Shown one piece after another: positions 49,370 to 58,372 of a DNA stretch of 64,000 nucleotides. The DNA lies in the NCBI GenBank assembly GCA_946407735.1, contig CAMJPL010000002.1, positions 1-64,000 on the forward strand, in the 5' to 3' direction. The stretch comes from an uncultured Clostridia bacterium. Lineage in GTDB: Bacteria; Bacillota; Clostridia; Oscillospirales; CAG-272. Positions within the stretch are counted from its first letter, which is position 1. Every line of letters starts with the position of its first letter. The position numbers and the translations under genes are program-made. The notes below the pieces were generated by a model, which worked only from the letters and a program-made list of their open reading frames with translations, made no database searches and had not been told where the DNA came from.

Positions 49370-50106
49370 GAGCGATAGTCCCCGCCGCGGGAAAAGGAAA
49401 ACGGCTTCATTCCGAGGAACACGATCTGCCGAAGGTCCTGCATAAGGCATGCGGCAGGCCTCTGCTCGAAACAGTGCTCGGACAGCTCGATTTCATCGAC
49501 AAAAGCGACATATACATCGTCGTCGGCTACCAGAAGGAAAAGGTCATCGACTATTTCGGCGATGAATACCGCTACGCGGTGCAGGAGCAGCAGCTCGGCA
49601 CAGGGCATGCCGTCATGATGTGCGAGCCGTTTTTCCGTGACTATCACGGCACCGTCCTTGTCACCTTCGGGGACATGCCTCTCTTCCGCCGGGAGATCAT
49701 GAGAGACATGTGCAGATATCACGAGGAGAAAAAGGCCGCATGCACCCTTCTGACCGCTGAGAACCCCGAGCTCAGGATGTGGGCAAGGATCGTGAGGGAC
49801 GACGCCGGGCGATTCTCAAGGATCGTCGAGGGAAAGGACTGTACGCCGCAGCAGGCGGAGATAAAGGAGCTGTTCTCCGGTGTCCTTGTCTTTGACAGCG
49901 ACGCGCTGTTCGAGACACTTCCGCTGATAGGCAAAAACAACGTCCAGGGAGAGTATTATCTGACCGAAGTCCCCCAGCTGATGGCACAGCGCGGGATGAC
50001 CGTCGAGACCTATATGACAGACGACGGCGACGATCTCCGCGGCGTCAACACTCAGGAGGATCTTGCCGTATGCGAGGCGGTCATGAGAAAACGCGGCATG
50101 GCGTGA
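49366..50106 (+). CDS. Sugar-1-phosphate nucleotidyltransferase, GlmU N-terminal-like, stand-alone
   Basis: MRAIVPAAGKGKRLHSEEHDLPKVLHKACGRPLLE; EQQLGTGHAVMM; LVTFGDMPL; ATGA overlap with the preceding CDS. Confidence 0.92.
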   Translation: MRAIVPAAGKGKRLHSEEHDLPKVLHKACGRPLLETVLGQLDFIDKSDIYIVVGYQKEKVIDYFGDEYRYAVQEQQLGTGHAVMMCEPFFRDYHGTVLVTFGDMPLFRREIMRDMCRYHEEKKAACTLLTAENPELRMWARIVRDDAGRFSRIVEGKDCTPQQAEIKELFSGVLVFDSDALFETLPLIGKNNVQGEYYLTEVPQLMAQRGMTVETYMTDDGDDLRGVNTQEDLAVCEAVMRKRGMA

Positions 50107-50190
50107 GATATCCCCGTCGGCGATGCTTCCCTTCAAATCCGCGGCTTATATCCGCCGCGGCGTCACTGAACTGAAAACACAACGGTATAA

Positions 50191-51552
50191 ATGATCATGA
50201 AAAACACGCTTCTCGCCGGATTTGCCCGGCTCGATATCACTCCGCCTCTCGGGATCGGGATAGCCGGTTACTATGTGGAAAGAAAGGCGGAGGGGATCCT
50301 CGATCCGCTCGAATGCTCCGCCCTTGCCGTCTCCGACGGAGATAATACCCGCGTCATAATCTCGATCGACACCTGCGGCGGAGCCGGTACTAAATATTAC
50401 ACCTCCGCGAGAGAGGCGGCGGCAAAGTCGACCGGCATCTCCTCCGACGGCGTCTTCATTTCTTCCACTCATACCCATACAGGCCCCTACTGGGGGGAGC
50501 GCGACAGCGAGATCGAGAAGAGATACACCGAATTTCTGATCGGCAGGATGGCCGACGCGGCTTGTCTCGCGGTAAAGGACATGAAGCCGGCGAAGCTCGG
50601 CATCGGCGCCGGGACGGCTCACAATATCGCCTTCATCCGCAGATATGTGATGAAGGACGGCAGGATCCGCACGAATCCCGGCGTGAACAATCCGGATATC
50701 GTCCGTCCCGTCGGGGATGTCGACGAGAGCGTCGGCGTGATGAGATTCACTCGGGATGACGGTCCGGAGATCGTTCTGCTGAACTTCGGATGTCATCCGG
50801 ACGTGGTGGGCGGAAATCTGATATCCGCCGACTGGCCGGGCTTCGCGAGAAGAACGGTCGAGAGGTCGCTTGACAATGTGCGCTGCATCTTCCTCAACGG
50901 CGCCGAGGGCGACGTGAACCACGTCAACGTGCACCCGAAGGGCGGCGATCTGAACGGCATGTTCATGGATTTCGACGATGTGTCGAGAGGATATCCTCAT
51001 TCCCGCCACATGGGTAACGTGGTCGCGGCGGCGGCGCTGCAGGCGTACGAGAAGGTCGAGTGGCGTGACGTTTCAAGGGTGGGAGGAAAAATAATGACTC
51101 TTACCCTCCCGTCAAATTTGCCGACGAAGGAACAGCTCGTCTCGGCGCGAGAGATCGCGTCGCTTCACAGAGCCGGAAGGGACAAAGATATCCCGTTCGA
51201 AGCCATGGAGCTCACCACCGTCGTCGCCGAGGCGGAAAGGATGCTTCGTCTTGAGAACGGCCCGGAATCGTTCGCTATGCCGCTCTCGTCGCTGTTCATC
51301 GGCGATACGGCGTTCATCGGCATCCCCGGCGAACCGTTCGGCGGCATCGGAAAGGCTCTCAAGCAGGCTGACGGATGGGCTATGGTCCTGCCCTGCTGCA
51401 TAACGAACGGCTACGAGGGATATTTCCCGATGAAGGATTCCTACGACGAGGGCGGATATGAGGCGAGAAGCTCGATATATGCAGCCGGAGCCGCCGAGAG
51501 GATAATCGAGGAAGGCCTTAAGCTGCTGTCGGAGATACGAAAAGACATCTGA
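50191..51552 (+). CDS. Neutral/alkaline ceramidase N-terminal-like domain protein
   Basis: LAGFARLDITPPLGIGIAGYY; FISSTHTHTGPYW; LLNFGCHPDVVGGNLISADWPG; FLNGAEGDVN. Confidence 0.85.
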   Translation: MIMKNTLLAGFARLDITPPLGIGIAGYYVERKAEGILDPLECSALAVSDGDNTRVIISIDTCGGAGTKYYTSAREAAAKSTGISSDGVFISSTHTHTGPYWGERDSEIEKRYTEFLIGRMADAACLAVKDMKPAKLGIGAGTAHNIAFIRRYVMKDGRIRTNPGVNNPDIVRPVGDVDESVGVMRFTRDDGPEIVLLNFGCHPDVVGGNLISADWPGFARRTVERSLDNVRCIFLNGAEGDVNHVNVHPKGGDLNGMFMDFDDVSRGYPHSRHMGNVVAAAALQAYEKVEWRDVSRVGGKIMTLTLPSNLPTKEQLVSAREIASLHRAGRDKDIPFEAMELTTVVAEAERMLRLENGPESFAMPLSSLFIGDTAFIGIPGEPFGGIGKALKQADGWAMVLPCCITNGYEGYFPMKDSYDEGGYEARSSIYAAGAAERIIEEGLKLLSEIRKDI

Positions 51553-51582
51553 CGAAGATCCGACTCAAAAACTATCACTGAA

Positions 51583-51626
51583 TTCCCGAAGCAGGTCTGT
51601 GATTTCGCCTGCTCCGGGATATTTTT
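51583..51626 (+). terminator. Rho-independent terminator
   Basis: CCCGAAGCAGG ... CCTGCTCCGGG atattttta. Confidence 0.65.
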
Positions 51627-51676
51627 ATCCTTATATCGGCGCCGCGTAATTATTTCAAATTTATATCCGAATATTA

Positions 51677-51705
51677 TTGACTTCATATCGGATTTGTGAT
51701 ATAAT
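51677..51705 (+). promoter_or_regulatory. sigma70-type promoter (TTGACT-17-TATAAT)
   Basis: TTGACT 51677-51682, TATAAT 51700-51705. Confidence 0.8.
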
Positions 51706-51785
51706 CAAATCTGTCATAGAGACAATCCCGTAAGCAGGCGTCATATCTCAAAACGCCGGGGCGACAAAAGAAAAGGAGAATACTC

Positions 51786-52958
51786 ATGTCAAGAATCTGC
51801 ATCCCCGATTACGAGTACAAGGAAAGAATCGCGAAAGCCGCGAAGATGGTGCGCGACAGAGGGCTTGATGTGATGCTGGTCGTCAGCACAGAGTCTGATT
51901 ACGCCAACGCCCGCTATTTCAGCGGCTTCTGGCCGCTGTTCGAGCGCGCCGGTGTCGCGGTCTCCGCCTCGGGAGACGCGTGTCTGCTCGTCGGTCCCGA
52001 GTCCCCGATCTTCGCCAAGGACTTCGGCAAGATCGACAAGGTATTCGTTTTGAAAGAATTCCGCGAAAGCGCCGATCCGTCCTATCCGGAGCTCATCCCG
52101 GATTCCTTCAAGGAGGCGTTCGCCGCTATCGGCGTAAAGGGCGAAAACATCAAAATCGGACTCGGAAGCTATGTCGAATGCACGCTGCCGATCCTCGACG
52201 GGCTGAAAGACAACTTCCCGAAGGCCGAGATATCCTACTGCAACGACATAATGGTCGAGCTGCGCAAGATCAAGAGCGAAAATGAGATCGCCTGCATACG
52301 CGAGGGCTTCCGCATAGTCGACATCGCGACGGACGAGGTCATCCGCGCCCTTAAGCCCGGCGTCACCGAGCTCCAGATGGTCGGCGTGGCCGAGCGCGTG
52401 ATATACGAAAACGGCGCCGAATACGAAGGCCTGCCGATGTACGTTTTCAGCGAAAAGTCGACGCGCCATGCGATCAGCCGCTCAAGCTACCGCGTCATCG
52501 AGAAGGGCGACATAGTCCAGCTCAATCTCTCAGCCAAGATCGACGGTTATTCTCCGTCCACCGGTCTGCCGGTCGTTATGGGCAAGATCACGCCCGACCG
52601 CAGACGCTACATCGATTTCTGCCTTGAGATGCACAACTGGACGGTCAAAAACCTAAAGGCCGGGATCCCGGCCGGAAAGATCCCGCAGGAATTCTATCAG
52701 AAATTCATCGACGCCGGATATAAGGACAACTTCGTCTACGGCCCCTGCCACGGAACCGGCATGATCGAGGTGGAGGCTCCGTGGATGGAGACGACATCGG
52801 ACTGGATACTCGAAGAGAACATGACCTTCCAGGTCGACACCTTCATCTCCGGCCCGACCTTCGGCACCCGCTGGGAAAAGGGCGTCGTCATCAAAAAGGA
52901 CGGCTGCGAAACGATGACAAACTATCTTGAGAAGGGACTGATCGAGCTTGACTTCTGA
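51786..52958 (+). CDS. M24 family (Xaa-Pro peptidase/creatinase-like) pita-bread enzyme
   Basis: N-terminal creatinase-like domain; IMVELRKIKSENEIACIREGFRIVD; FVYGPCHGTGMIEVEAPW; RBS AAAGGAGAAT. Confidence 0.92.
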   Translation: MSRICIPDYEYKERIAKAAKMVRDRGLDVMLVVSTESDYANARYFSGFWPLFERAGVAVSASGDACLLVGPESPIFAKDFGKIDKVFVLKEFRESADPSYPELIPDSFKEAFAAIGVKGENIKIGLGSYVECTLPILDGLKDNFPKAEISYCNDIMVELRKIKSENEIACIREGFRIVDIATDEVIRALKPGVTELQMVGVAERVIYENGAEYEGLPMYVFSEKSTRHAISRSSYRVIEKGDIVQLNLSAKIDGYSPSTGLPVVMGKITPDRRRYIDFCLEMHNWTVKNLKAGIPAGKIPQEFYQKFIDAGYKDNFVYGPCHGTGMIEVEAPWMETTSDWILEENMTFQVDTFISGPTFGTRWEKGVVIKKDGCETMTNYLEKGLIELDF

Positions 52959-52962
52959 GAGC

Positions 52963-53322
52963 ATGGGAAAAACCAGATGGCTGATCCCCGACTGCGAGCT
53001 CCCTCCCGAGGGAGACGGGGTCCTCAAGGGGCATGAATCGGTCATCATCGTGAACGACAGCGGCGAGGACGCCGAGATCGAAGTAAAGCTGTACTTTACC
53101 GACGAGGAAAGCGTTTCCGGGATCTTCTGGCACGTCGGCGCCGACCGCGTGAAATGCTTCAGGATGAACAATCCCGACGACATGGGCGGCTTCATCGTCC
53201 CGAAGGAGACCCAGTACGCGATGAAGCTGGTATCGTCCTGCCCTATCGTCGTGCAGTACGGAAGACTGGACAACCGTCAGACGAATCTCGCCTATTATAC
53301 CACTCTCGGCTACGCCGAGTAA
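52963..53322 (+). CDS. Anabaena sensory rhodopsin transducer (ASRT)-family protein
   Basis: MGKTRWLIPDCELPPEGDGVLKGHESVIIVNDSGEDAEIEVKLYFTDEE; CPIVVQYGRLDNRQTNLAYYTTLGYAE. Confidence 0.9.
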   Translation: MGKTRWLIPDCELPPEGDGVLKGHESVIIVNDSGEDAEIEVKLYFTDEESVSGIFWHVGADRVKCFRMNNPDDMGGFIVPKETQYAMKLVSSCPIVVQYGRLDNRQTNLAYYTTLGYAE

Positions 53323-53332
53323 GGAGAATCGT

Positions 53333-54067
53333 ATGAGACTGGATTTTTGTTTTCCCCGTGAGCTGGAAGAAGCCAAAAAGAAACGGACTCCGGTGGTGAT
53401 CCCCGGCGGCACCGTCGAATATCACGGGCCGGCCTGCGGTTACGGCTGCGACACGCTGATAGTTGAGGGACTGCTGAATGAGCTCGCCAAAAAGCGAGAG
53501 CTAATCATCGCCCCGTCGATCAGCTACAGTCCTTCTAGCTGGGCGGTCGGGGGCGACACCTCGGGAACCGTGCATGTGGATGAGGTCATCTTCGAGGAAT
53601 ACCTCTACAACATATTCTGGAGCATGCTCTCGGCGGGGCTGAGGAACATCTATGTCGTGATCCATCATCAGTTCGAGGAAGGCAGCTTCATGCCGATGAC
53701 CCTCTCATACATGAAGGCCGGAAAGCGCGCGACGATGCGGTATCTCGAAAAGACTCTCGGTCAGGGCTGGTGGGGCAGCGAAAGCTACGCCGATTATTAC
53801 GACAATCTCGGCGGCGCCGATGATCCCTTCTCATGGATCAAGGTCATCCCGGCGATGTCTCCCAGAGCCCAGAAGGAGACCGGCTACGATCACGCCGGCA
53901 AGTACGAGACCTCGCTTCTGATGGCGCTCTACCCCGACGCGGTACATCTCGACAGGCTCGGCGACATCAAGCACTGGTTCACCAAAAACGCGGTCGAGGC
54001 AAGTCCCGAGCTCGGCCGCAGGATGATGGAGATCAGTCTCGCCGATCTCGATGAAGCGATAAAGTAA
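53333..54067 (+). CDS. Creatininase family protein (divergent)
   Basis: VVIPGGTVEYHGPACGYGCDTLIVEGL; IIAPSISYSPSSWAVGGDTSGTVHV. Confidence 0.85.
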   Translation: MRLDFCFPRELEEAKKKRTPVVIPGGTVEYHGPACGYGCDTLIVEGLLNELAKKRELIIAPSISYSPSSWAVGGDTSGTVHVDEVIFEEYLYNIFWSMLSAGLRNIYVVIHHQFEEGSFMPMTLSYMKAGKRATMRYLEKTLGQGWWGSESYADYYDNLGGADDPFSWIKVIPAMSPRAQKETGYDHAGKYETSLLMALYPDAVHLDRLGDIKHWFTKNAVEASPELGRRMMEISLADLDEAIK

Positions 54068-54091
54068 AACAAAACACAATGTTCAGCATAT

Positions 54092-54176
54092 GAAAAATGA
54101 AGACGGCATCCCCGCGACCGGCATGGGTGATATTTCTCCCCTATGCGCCCGGCGGCGATGTCTGTCTTCATTTTCT
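54092..54176 (+). terminator. Long imperfect hairpin terminator
   Basis: AAAAATGAAGACGGCATC ... GATGTCTGTCTTCATTTTCTTT. Confidence 0.6.
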
Positions 54177-54233
54177 TTGGATATGCTCTTCTCAGACCGA
54201 CCCGTTATATGATCCGAGAAAGGAAACGCACGG

Positions 54234-55325
54234 ATGAAACTTTATCTCAGACGTGAATTGTTCACCGAAAAAGAGTTTATTCTCGCCGAGGAGGGCGGGA
54301 TGCGCGCCACGGCGTTCCGGTATTCCACCGGAGTCGAAGCCCTGAGGATAGAAAACAGCCGCGGATATATAGTCATCCTTCCGTTTATGGGACAGCAGAT
54401 ATGGGATATCCGCTTCGACGGCAGAGATCTTAAAATGATGACCGGGATCCGCGAGCCCCGCATGACCGACAGCTTCCTAAAAACATACGGCGGATTCCTG
54501 TACCACTGCGGCCTTCGTTCCATCGGCGCTCCCGACGCGGACCATCCGCAGCACGGAGAGCTTCCGAACTGCCGTTATGACAGCGCCTGGCTTGAATCCG
54601 GTGTTGATGAAAACGGCGCATGGATGGAGGTCGGAGGAAAGGTCGATTATCAGATCGCCTTCACATACGGATATGCGTTCTCTCCGAAATGCCGCTTATA
54701 TGAATCGGCCGCTTCTGCCGAGACATGCGTGACGATAGAAAATCTCCGCCGCCAGCCGATGGAATACGCCTACCTCTGCCACATCAATTTCCGGCCGTTT
54801 GACGGCGCCGTCATCCGCGATACCGCGCCGAGAGACGCGGATCACGTCAAAGTTCATCGGGTGATCCCGGATTCCCTGCCGGAGGATCAGAAAAAGGCTC
54901 TTTCAGAATACATGGACAGGCTGAGCCTTGATCCGTCCGCGATGGATCACGTCGGAGATGAAGGTCAGTGCTATATGCCGGAGATCTGCTTCACCCTCAA
55001 ATATCTGACAGACGACGGCGGATACGGTTATACAATGCAGTGTCTGCCGGACGGAAGCGCCTGCTGCGTAAAGCATCCGGCCGCGATACTGCCATACGGC
55101 ATACGCTGGATCTCGCGGACCGGAAACGAGGATTCGATGGGCATGATCCTCCCCGCGACCGCCGAGCATCTAGGATATCGGTACGCGAAGGAGAACGGTC
55201 AGATGCGGACGCTTCCCCCGGAAGGAAAGATATCGTTCTCGGTCGTATTCGGCTTCCTGTCAGAGAATGAGGCCGCTCCGGTAAAGGAGAAGATCGGCGG
55301 GATATTGTCGGAATACCGGCGGTGA
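54234..55325 (+). CDS. DUF4432/aldose 1-epimerase-like protein
   Basis: FMGQQIWDIRFDGRDLKMMTG; FLKTYGGFLYHCGLRSIGAPDADHPQHGELP; similar architecture to 34248-35234. Confidence 0.85.
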   Translation: MKLYLRRELFTEKEFILAEEGGMRATAFRYSTGVEALRIENSRGYIVILPFMGQQIWDIRFDGRDLKMMTGIREPRMTDSFLKTYGGFLYHCGLRSIGAPDADHPQHGELPNCRYDSAWLESGVDENGAWMEVGGKVDYQIAFTYGYAFSPKCRLYESAASAETCVTIENLRRQPMEYAYLCHINFRPFDGAVIRDTAPRDADHVKVHRVIPDSLPEDQKKALSEYMDRLSLDPSAMDHVGDEGQCYMPEICFTLKYLTDDGGYGYTMQCLPDGSACCVKHPAAILPYGIRWISRTGNEDSMGMILPATAEHLGYRYAKENGQMRTLPPEGKISFSVVFGFLSENEAAPVKEKIGGILSEYRR

Positions 55326-55378
55326 GGCGTTTGCACGGGGGAATGGTGTGGGAGGTTTTGCAAAGAATTATAGGTGAG

Positions 55379-55425
55379 AGAACACCGCTTCCTGACGGAA
55401 GCGGTGTTCGTATTTACTATTTACA
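55379..55425 (+). terminator. Rho-independent terminator
   Basis: GAACACCGCTTCC tgac GGAAGCGGTGTTC gtatttactattt. Confidence 0.8.
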
Positions 55426-55441
55426 GGCTGTCTTTTTCTTC

Positions 55442-56965
55442 TTAAGATATCTCACTATTATCATTTGCGGAGATATCTGTCGGTTCGCCGGAATCGGTAT
55501 TATCTTCGGATCCAGTGCTTTCTGCTTCTTCGCCGTCGTCAGCGTTCGGCTCGATCTGCCCGGCAGCCGGTTCGATCTGCTCGGAATCCGCAGCGCTCTG
55601 CTCGGATGACGGCTCAGTCTGTCCGGCAGCCGGCTTCGGCCTGTCTTTTGAGGCGAAGTTGAGCGAAAGGCCAAGGAATATGAACGGGTATGTCACGGTG
55701 TAATAGAAGCATACGCCGAAGAAGGAGCTTACAAGATACCCGAACGCGCCGACCATGCATATCAGTGTGGCGGGATTCAGCTCTTTTCTGTATTTAAGGC
55801 CGTGAATGAAGACAGACGTGCATGCGGCTATATAGCTCAGTCCGGCCGGAATGCCGAAGAACGCCGTATATTCGAGGAATTCGTTGTGAGGGCTTCCGGT
55901 GCTTATCCCTTCAAGCGTGATGATCTCAAGCAGTCCCTCGATGCCGTTGCCGAATACCGGGCGGTCGATTATGTGTCTTACCGTAGCCTTCCAGATCTTC
56001 CATCTTCCCGAGCCGGCCTCGTCGGCGGCGGCAAGCCCCTGCGCGATATTGCCTACATCCGTGAAGGTGCGGATTATGGAGGTGAAAATGCTTGTCGTAA
56101 AGAAGGAGCTTATAATCGACGTGCAGAAGAAGATCGCGAACGGAACGAGCACATATAGATTGAACTTTCCGTCCTTTATCCTGTAAACGATGAAAAGGAA
56201 TACATGCGACATGACCATGGATATCCAGACACCGAGCGTATTGTTGTAGCCGAGGGCAAAGCACTGGACAATCAGCATCAGGCACCAGATGACAAGATCG
56301 ATCACCTTCCCCGATCTGTTGTCCTCTTTAGCTTTCGTGCTCAGCATATCAATGATCATAGCTGAGGTTAGGGCTATACTTACAGCGAGATAATATCCGT
56401 AATGATTGCTGTTGTGGTATGTGACTCTCAGCGAGCCTCTGTACGGATTGAGTATATACGATATCATGCCGTACAGAGCGTAGGCGCTGGCGATATAGCA
56501 GCACATCCTGACGAGGAACTTTTTGACCCGCTCGTCATATACGAGAGAGGATATGAACAGGAACAGGATGACGTTCGCCATATACGTCCACATGCTCATC
56601 TTGGTGTACGGATGACCGTGCACGGCGTAATACGTGAAACCGTTGACGCCTATCGACATCAGCACAAGTCCGAGATAGAGCACGAAAAGAAGCAGCGTCG
56701 TCTGGAAGGTGTATGTACGCCTGAAGGCGGCTTTTATAAAGTGCCTGTCGCTGCTGCGGATGAACAGTATGACAAAAGAGATAAGCAGCACCGCGACTAT
56801 CGCTATCGGGAGATACGGTATGATCCTGAACGTCTCGTATTCAAGCGAGGACGTGATGCTCTGAAAGTAGTTGATAAAAACGTCAAGCAGCGGCGTGAGT
56901 ATGAACAGCGCCGCCGGGATCGCGCATATTATCTGATCGGGGGCGATTCGTTTCTTGTTTTCCAT
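55442..56965 (-). CDS. O-antigen ligase (Wzy/WaaL)-like membrane protein with acidic repeat tail
   Basis: Multi-TM; AGSGRWKIWKATVRHIIDRPVFGNGIEG and SPHNEFLEYTAFFGIPAGLSY motifs. Confidence 0.9.
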   Translation of the reverse strand: MENKKRIAPDQIICAIPAALFILTPLLDVFINYFQSITSSLEYETFRIIPYLPIAIVAVLLISFVILFIRSSDRHFIKAAFRRTYTFQTTLLLFVLYLGLVLMSIGVNGFTYYAVHGHPYTKMSMWTYMANVILFLFISSLVYDERVKKFLVRMCCYIASAYALYGMISYILNPYRGSLRVTYHNSNHYGYYLAVSIALTSAMIIDMLSTKAKEDNRSGKVIDLVIWCLMLIVQCFALGYNNTLGVWISMVMSHVFLFIVYRIKDGKFNLYVLVPFAIFFCTSIISSFFTTSIFTSIIRTFTDVGNIAQGLAAADEAGSGRWKIWKATVRHIIDRPVFGNGIEGLLEIITLEGISTGSPHNEFLEYTAFFGIPAGLSYIAACTSVFIHGLKYRKELNPATLICMVGAFGYLVSSFFGVCFYYTVTYPFIFLGLSLNFASKDRPKPAAGQTEPSSEQSAADSEQIEPAAGQIEPNADDGEEAESTGSEDNTDSGEPTDISANDNSEIS

Positions 56966-57042
56966 GTTGATTCAGACTGTCGGTTTATAATTTATTCTTT
57001 ATTTGCCATATAATTATACCATACTTCCGTCGCCATTTCAAG

Positions 57043-57396
57043 TCATCCGGAAAAAATATCCCCCGCAGCGGATGCCGCGGCGAGATCGATCAGGGACAGG
57101 CCGATGACGTAGTATGCGGTCGTGCCGTTCGAGCCGGTGGAGGGGAGAGCATATCCGGTGATATTTGTAACAATTAATGTATATGTTTTGGTCTCTGAAT
57201 CATATTTTACACCGTTACCGCTTAATGACTGATTGTTGTCTTTCTAGTTGTATATTACTTCAGTATCAGAAACAGTAATAATGATTGGAGAAGTTAGCGA
57301 AATATATCCTGCCGGAGCTGATGTCTCAACCATATAATAATCATCAAAAAGCAGATTACCTAGATCTATCTGTCCTTTATTTACATCGTTACTAGA
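57043..57396 (-). pseudogene. Remnant of a SpaA/Cna-B-type LPxTG surface protein with an in-frame amber
   Basis: Minus frame: SSNDVNKGQIDLGNLLFDDYYMVETSAPAGYISLTSPIIITVSDTEVIYN[TAG]KDNNQSLSGNGVKYDSETKTYTLIVTNITGYALPSTGSNGTTAYYVIGLSLIDLAAASAAGDIFSG*. Confidence 0.85.
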
Positions 57397-58207
57397 GTCT
57401 GCTGACACTATTTCAACCACACAATAATATAAGCAAACTGAATAAAAAGGCAAAATACATAGAATCAAGCTTATCGTAACGGGTAAAAACTTTTCTGGAT
57501 TCTTTAAGCCAACGAAAAAGTCTTTCGATTATATTTCGTCGTTTATATAGATCCTTATCATAATCCCATGGTTCTTTATGATTCTTCTTAGGAGGAACCA
57601 CAGGCTTATGAGAATACGCTTCAGCAAGACTGCGAGTCTTATCGCCTTCATAAGCCCTGTCCATAAGAAGCGGCACACCTTCATAAATATTTCCTACTTT
57701 TTCGATAGACACTCTTCCTTCTGGAGCGTCATGAATGTTTCCGCCTTAGAGGTGCATTTCAATGATTGTCTTGTCATCTGCGGATACCACGTGAAGCTTG
57801 GTATTCCAGCCTCCTTTGGACTTTCCGATTGCTTGTTTTCCGTTTTTTTTAAAGCCCCTTGTCCATCAGGGTGTACTTTGCACGATGTGCTGTCCAGCGC
57901 AAGTACTTCAACTTTAATAGATATGATCTTTTCTTGCTGCCTGGCAGTAAATATGCGCCGGATCACTCCATTTGAAACCCAACGATTAAAACGCTTGTAT
58001 ATACTGTTCCAATTGCCGTATTCTTTTGGTAATGCCCTCCATTTGCATCCGTTTTCGGCGATATACAATATTGCATTTATGAAATCGTAGTTGTCGATTT
58101 TTACATTCCCGCGTTGAACCGGAAATGGCCTCTCTATTCTTTTGAATTGCTCATGTGATATTTTCATATAGATATTATGTCACATATTTGTTTTAGTGTC
58201 AACAGGC
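57396..58207 (-). mobile_element. IS5-family (IS427-like) insertion sequence
   Basis: DDE transposase ORFs 57694-58167 and 57413-57712; imperfect terminal inverted repeats GTCTGCTGACACTA / GCCTGTTGACACTA (reverse complement of right end). Confidence 0.88.
57413..58167 (-). pseudogene. IS5-like transposase, two frames joined at an A8 slippery site, with an in-frame TAA in the second frame
   Basis: First frame ...DGQGALKK; -1 frame continues NGKQAIGKSKGGWNTKLHVVSADDKTIIEMHL[TAA]GGNIHDAPEGRVSIEKVG...ERLFRWLKESRKVFTRYDKL. Confidence 0.8.
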
Positions 58208-58372
58208 CTAATACCGAATCGGGATTGTCCTGCAGATTATACCATATTTCTCTATGAATAACAATCCATGTGGGATAAACCGATGGGATTTGGGATGAGC
58301 GGACTGAGCTCTGGATAAACCAGACCAGATAATCAGTTTTCGGGTATTATTCCGGTTTTTTTCACTCAGGTA

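Noticed and set aside
51786-54067. Simple creatinine degradation operon
   Set aside because: Creatininase motifs are altered and M24 enzymes are often peptidases, so the pathway name is not justified from sequence alone
58273-58321. GGATAAACC repeated 40 bp apart upstream of the third SBP promoter, considered as a third AraC-type phased operator
   Set aside because: Period is 40 bp, not 21; short match and distant from the -35
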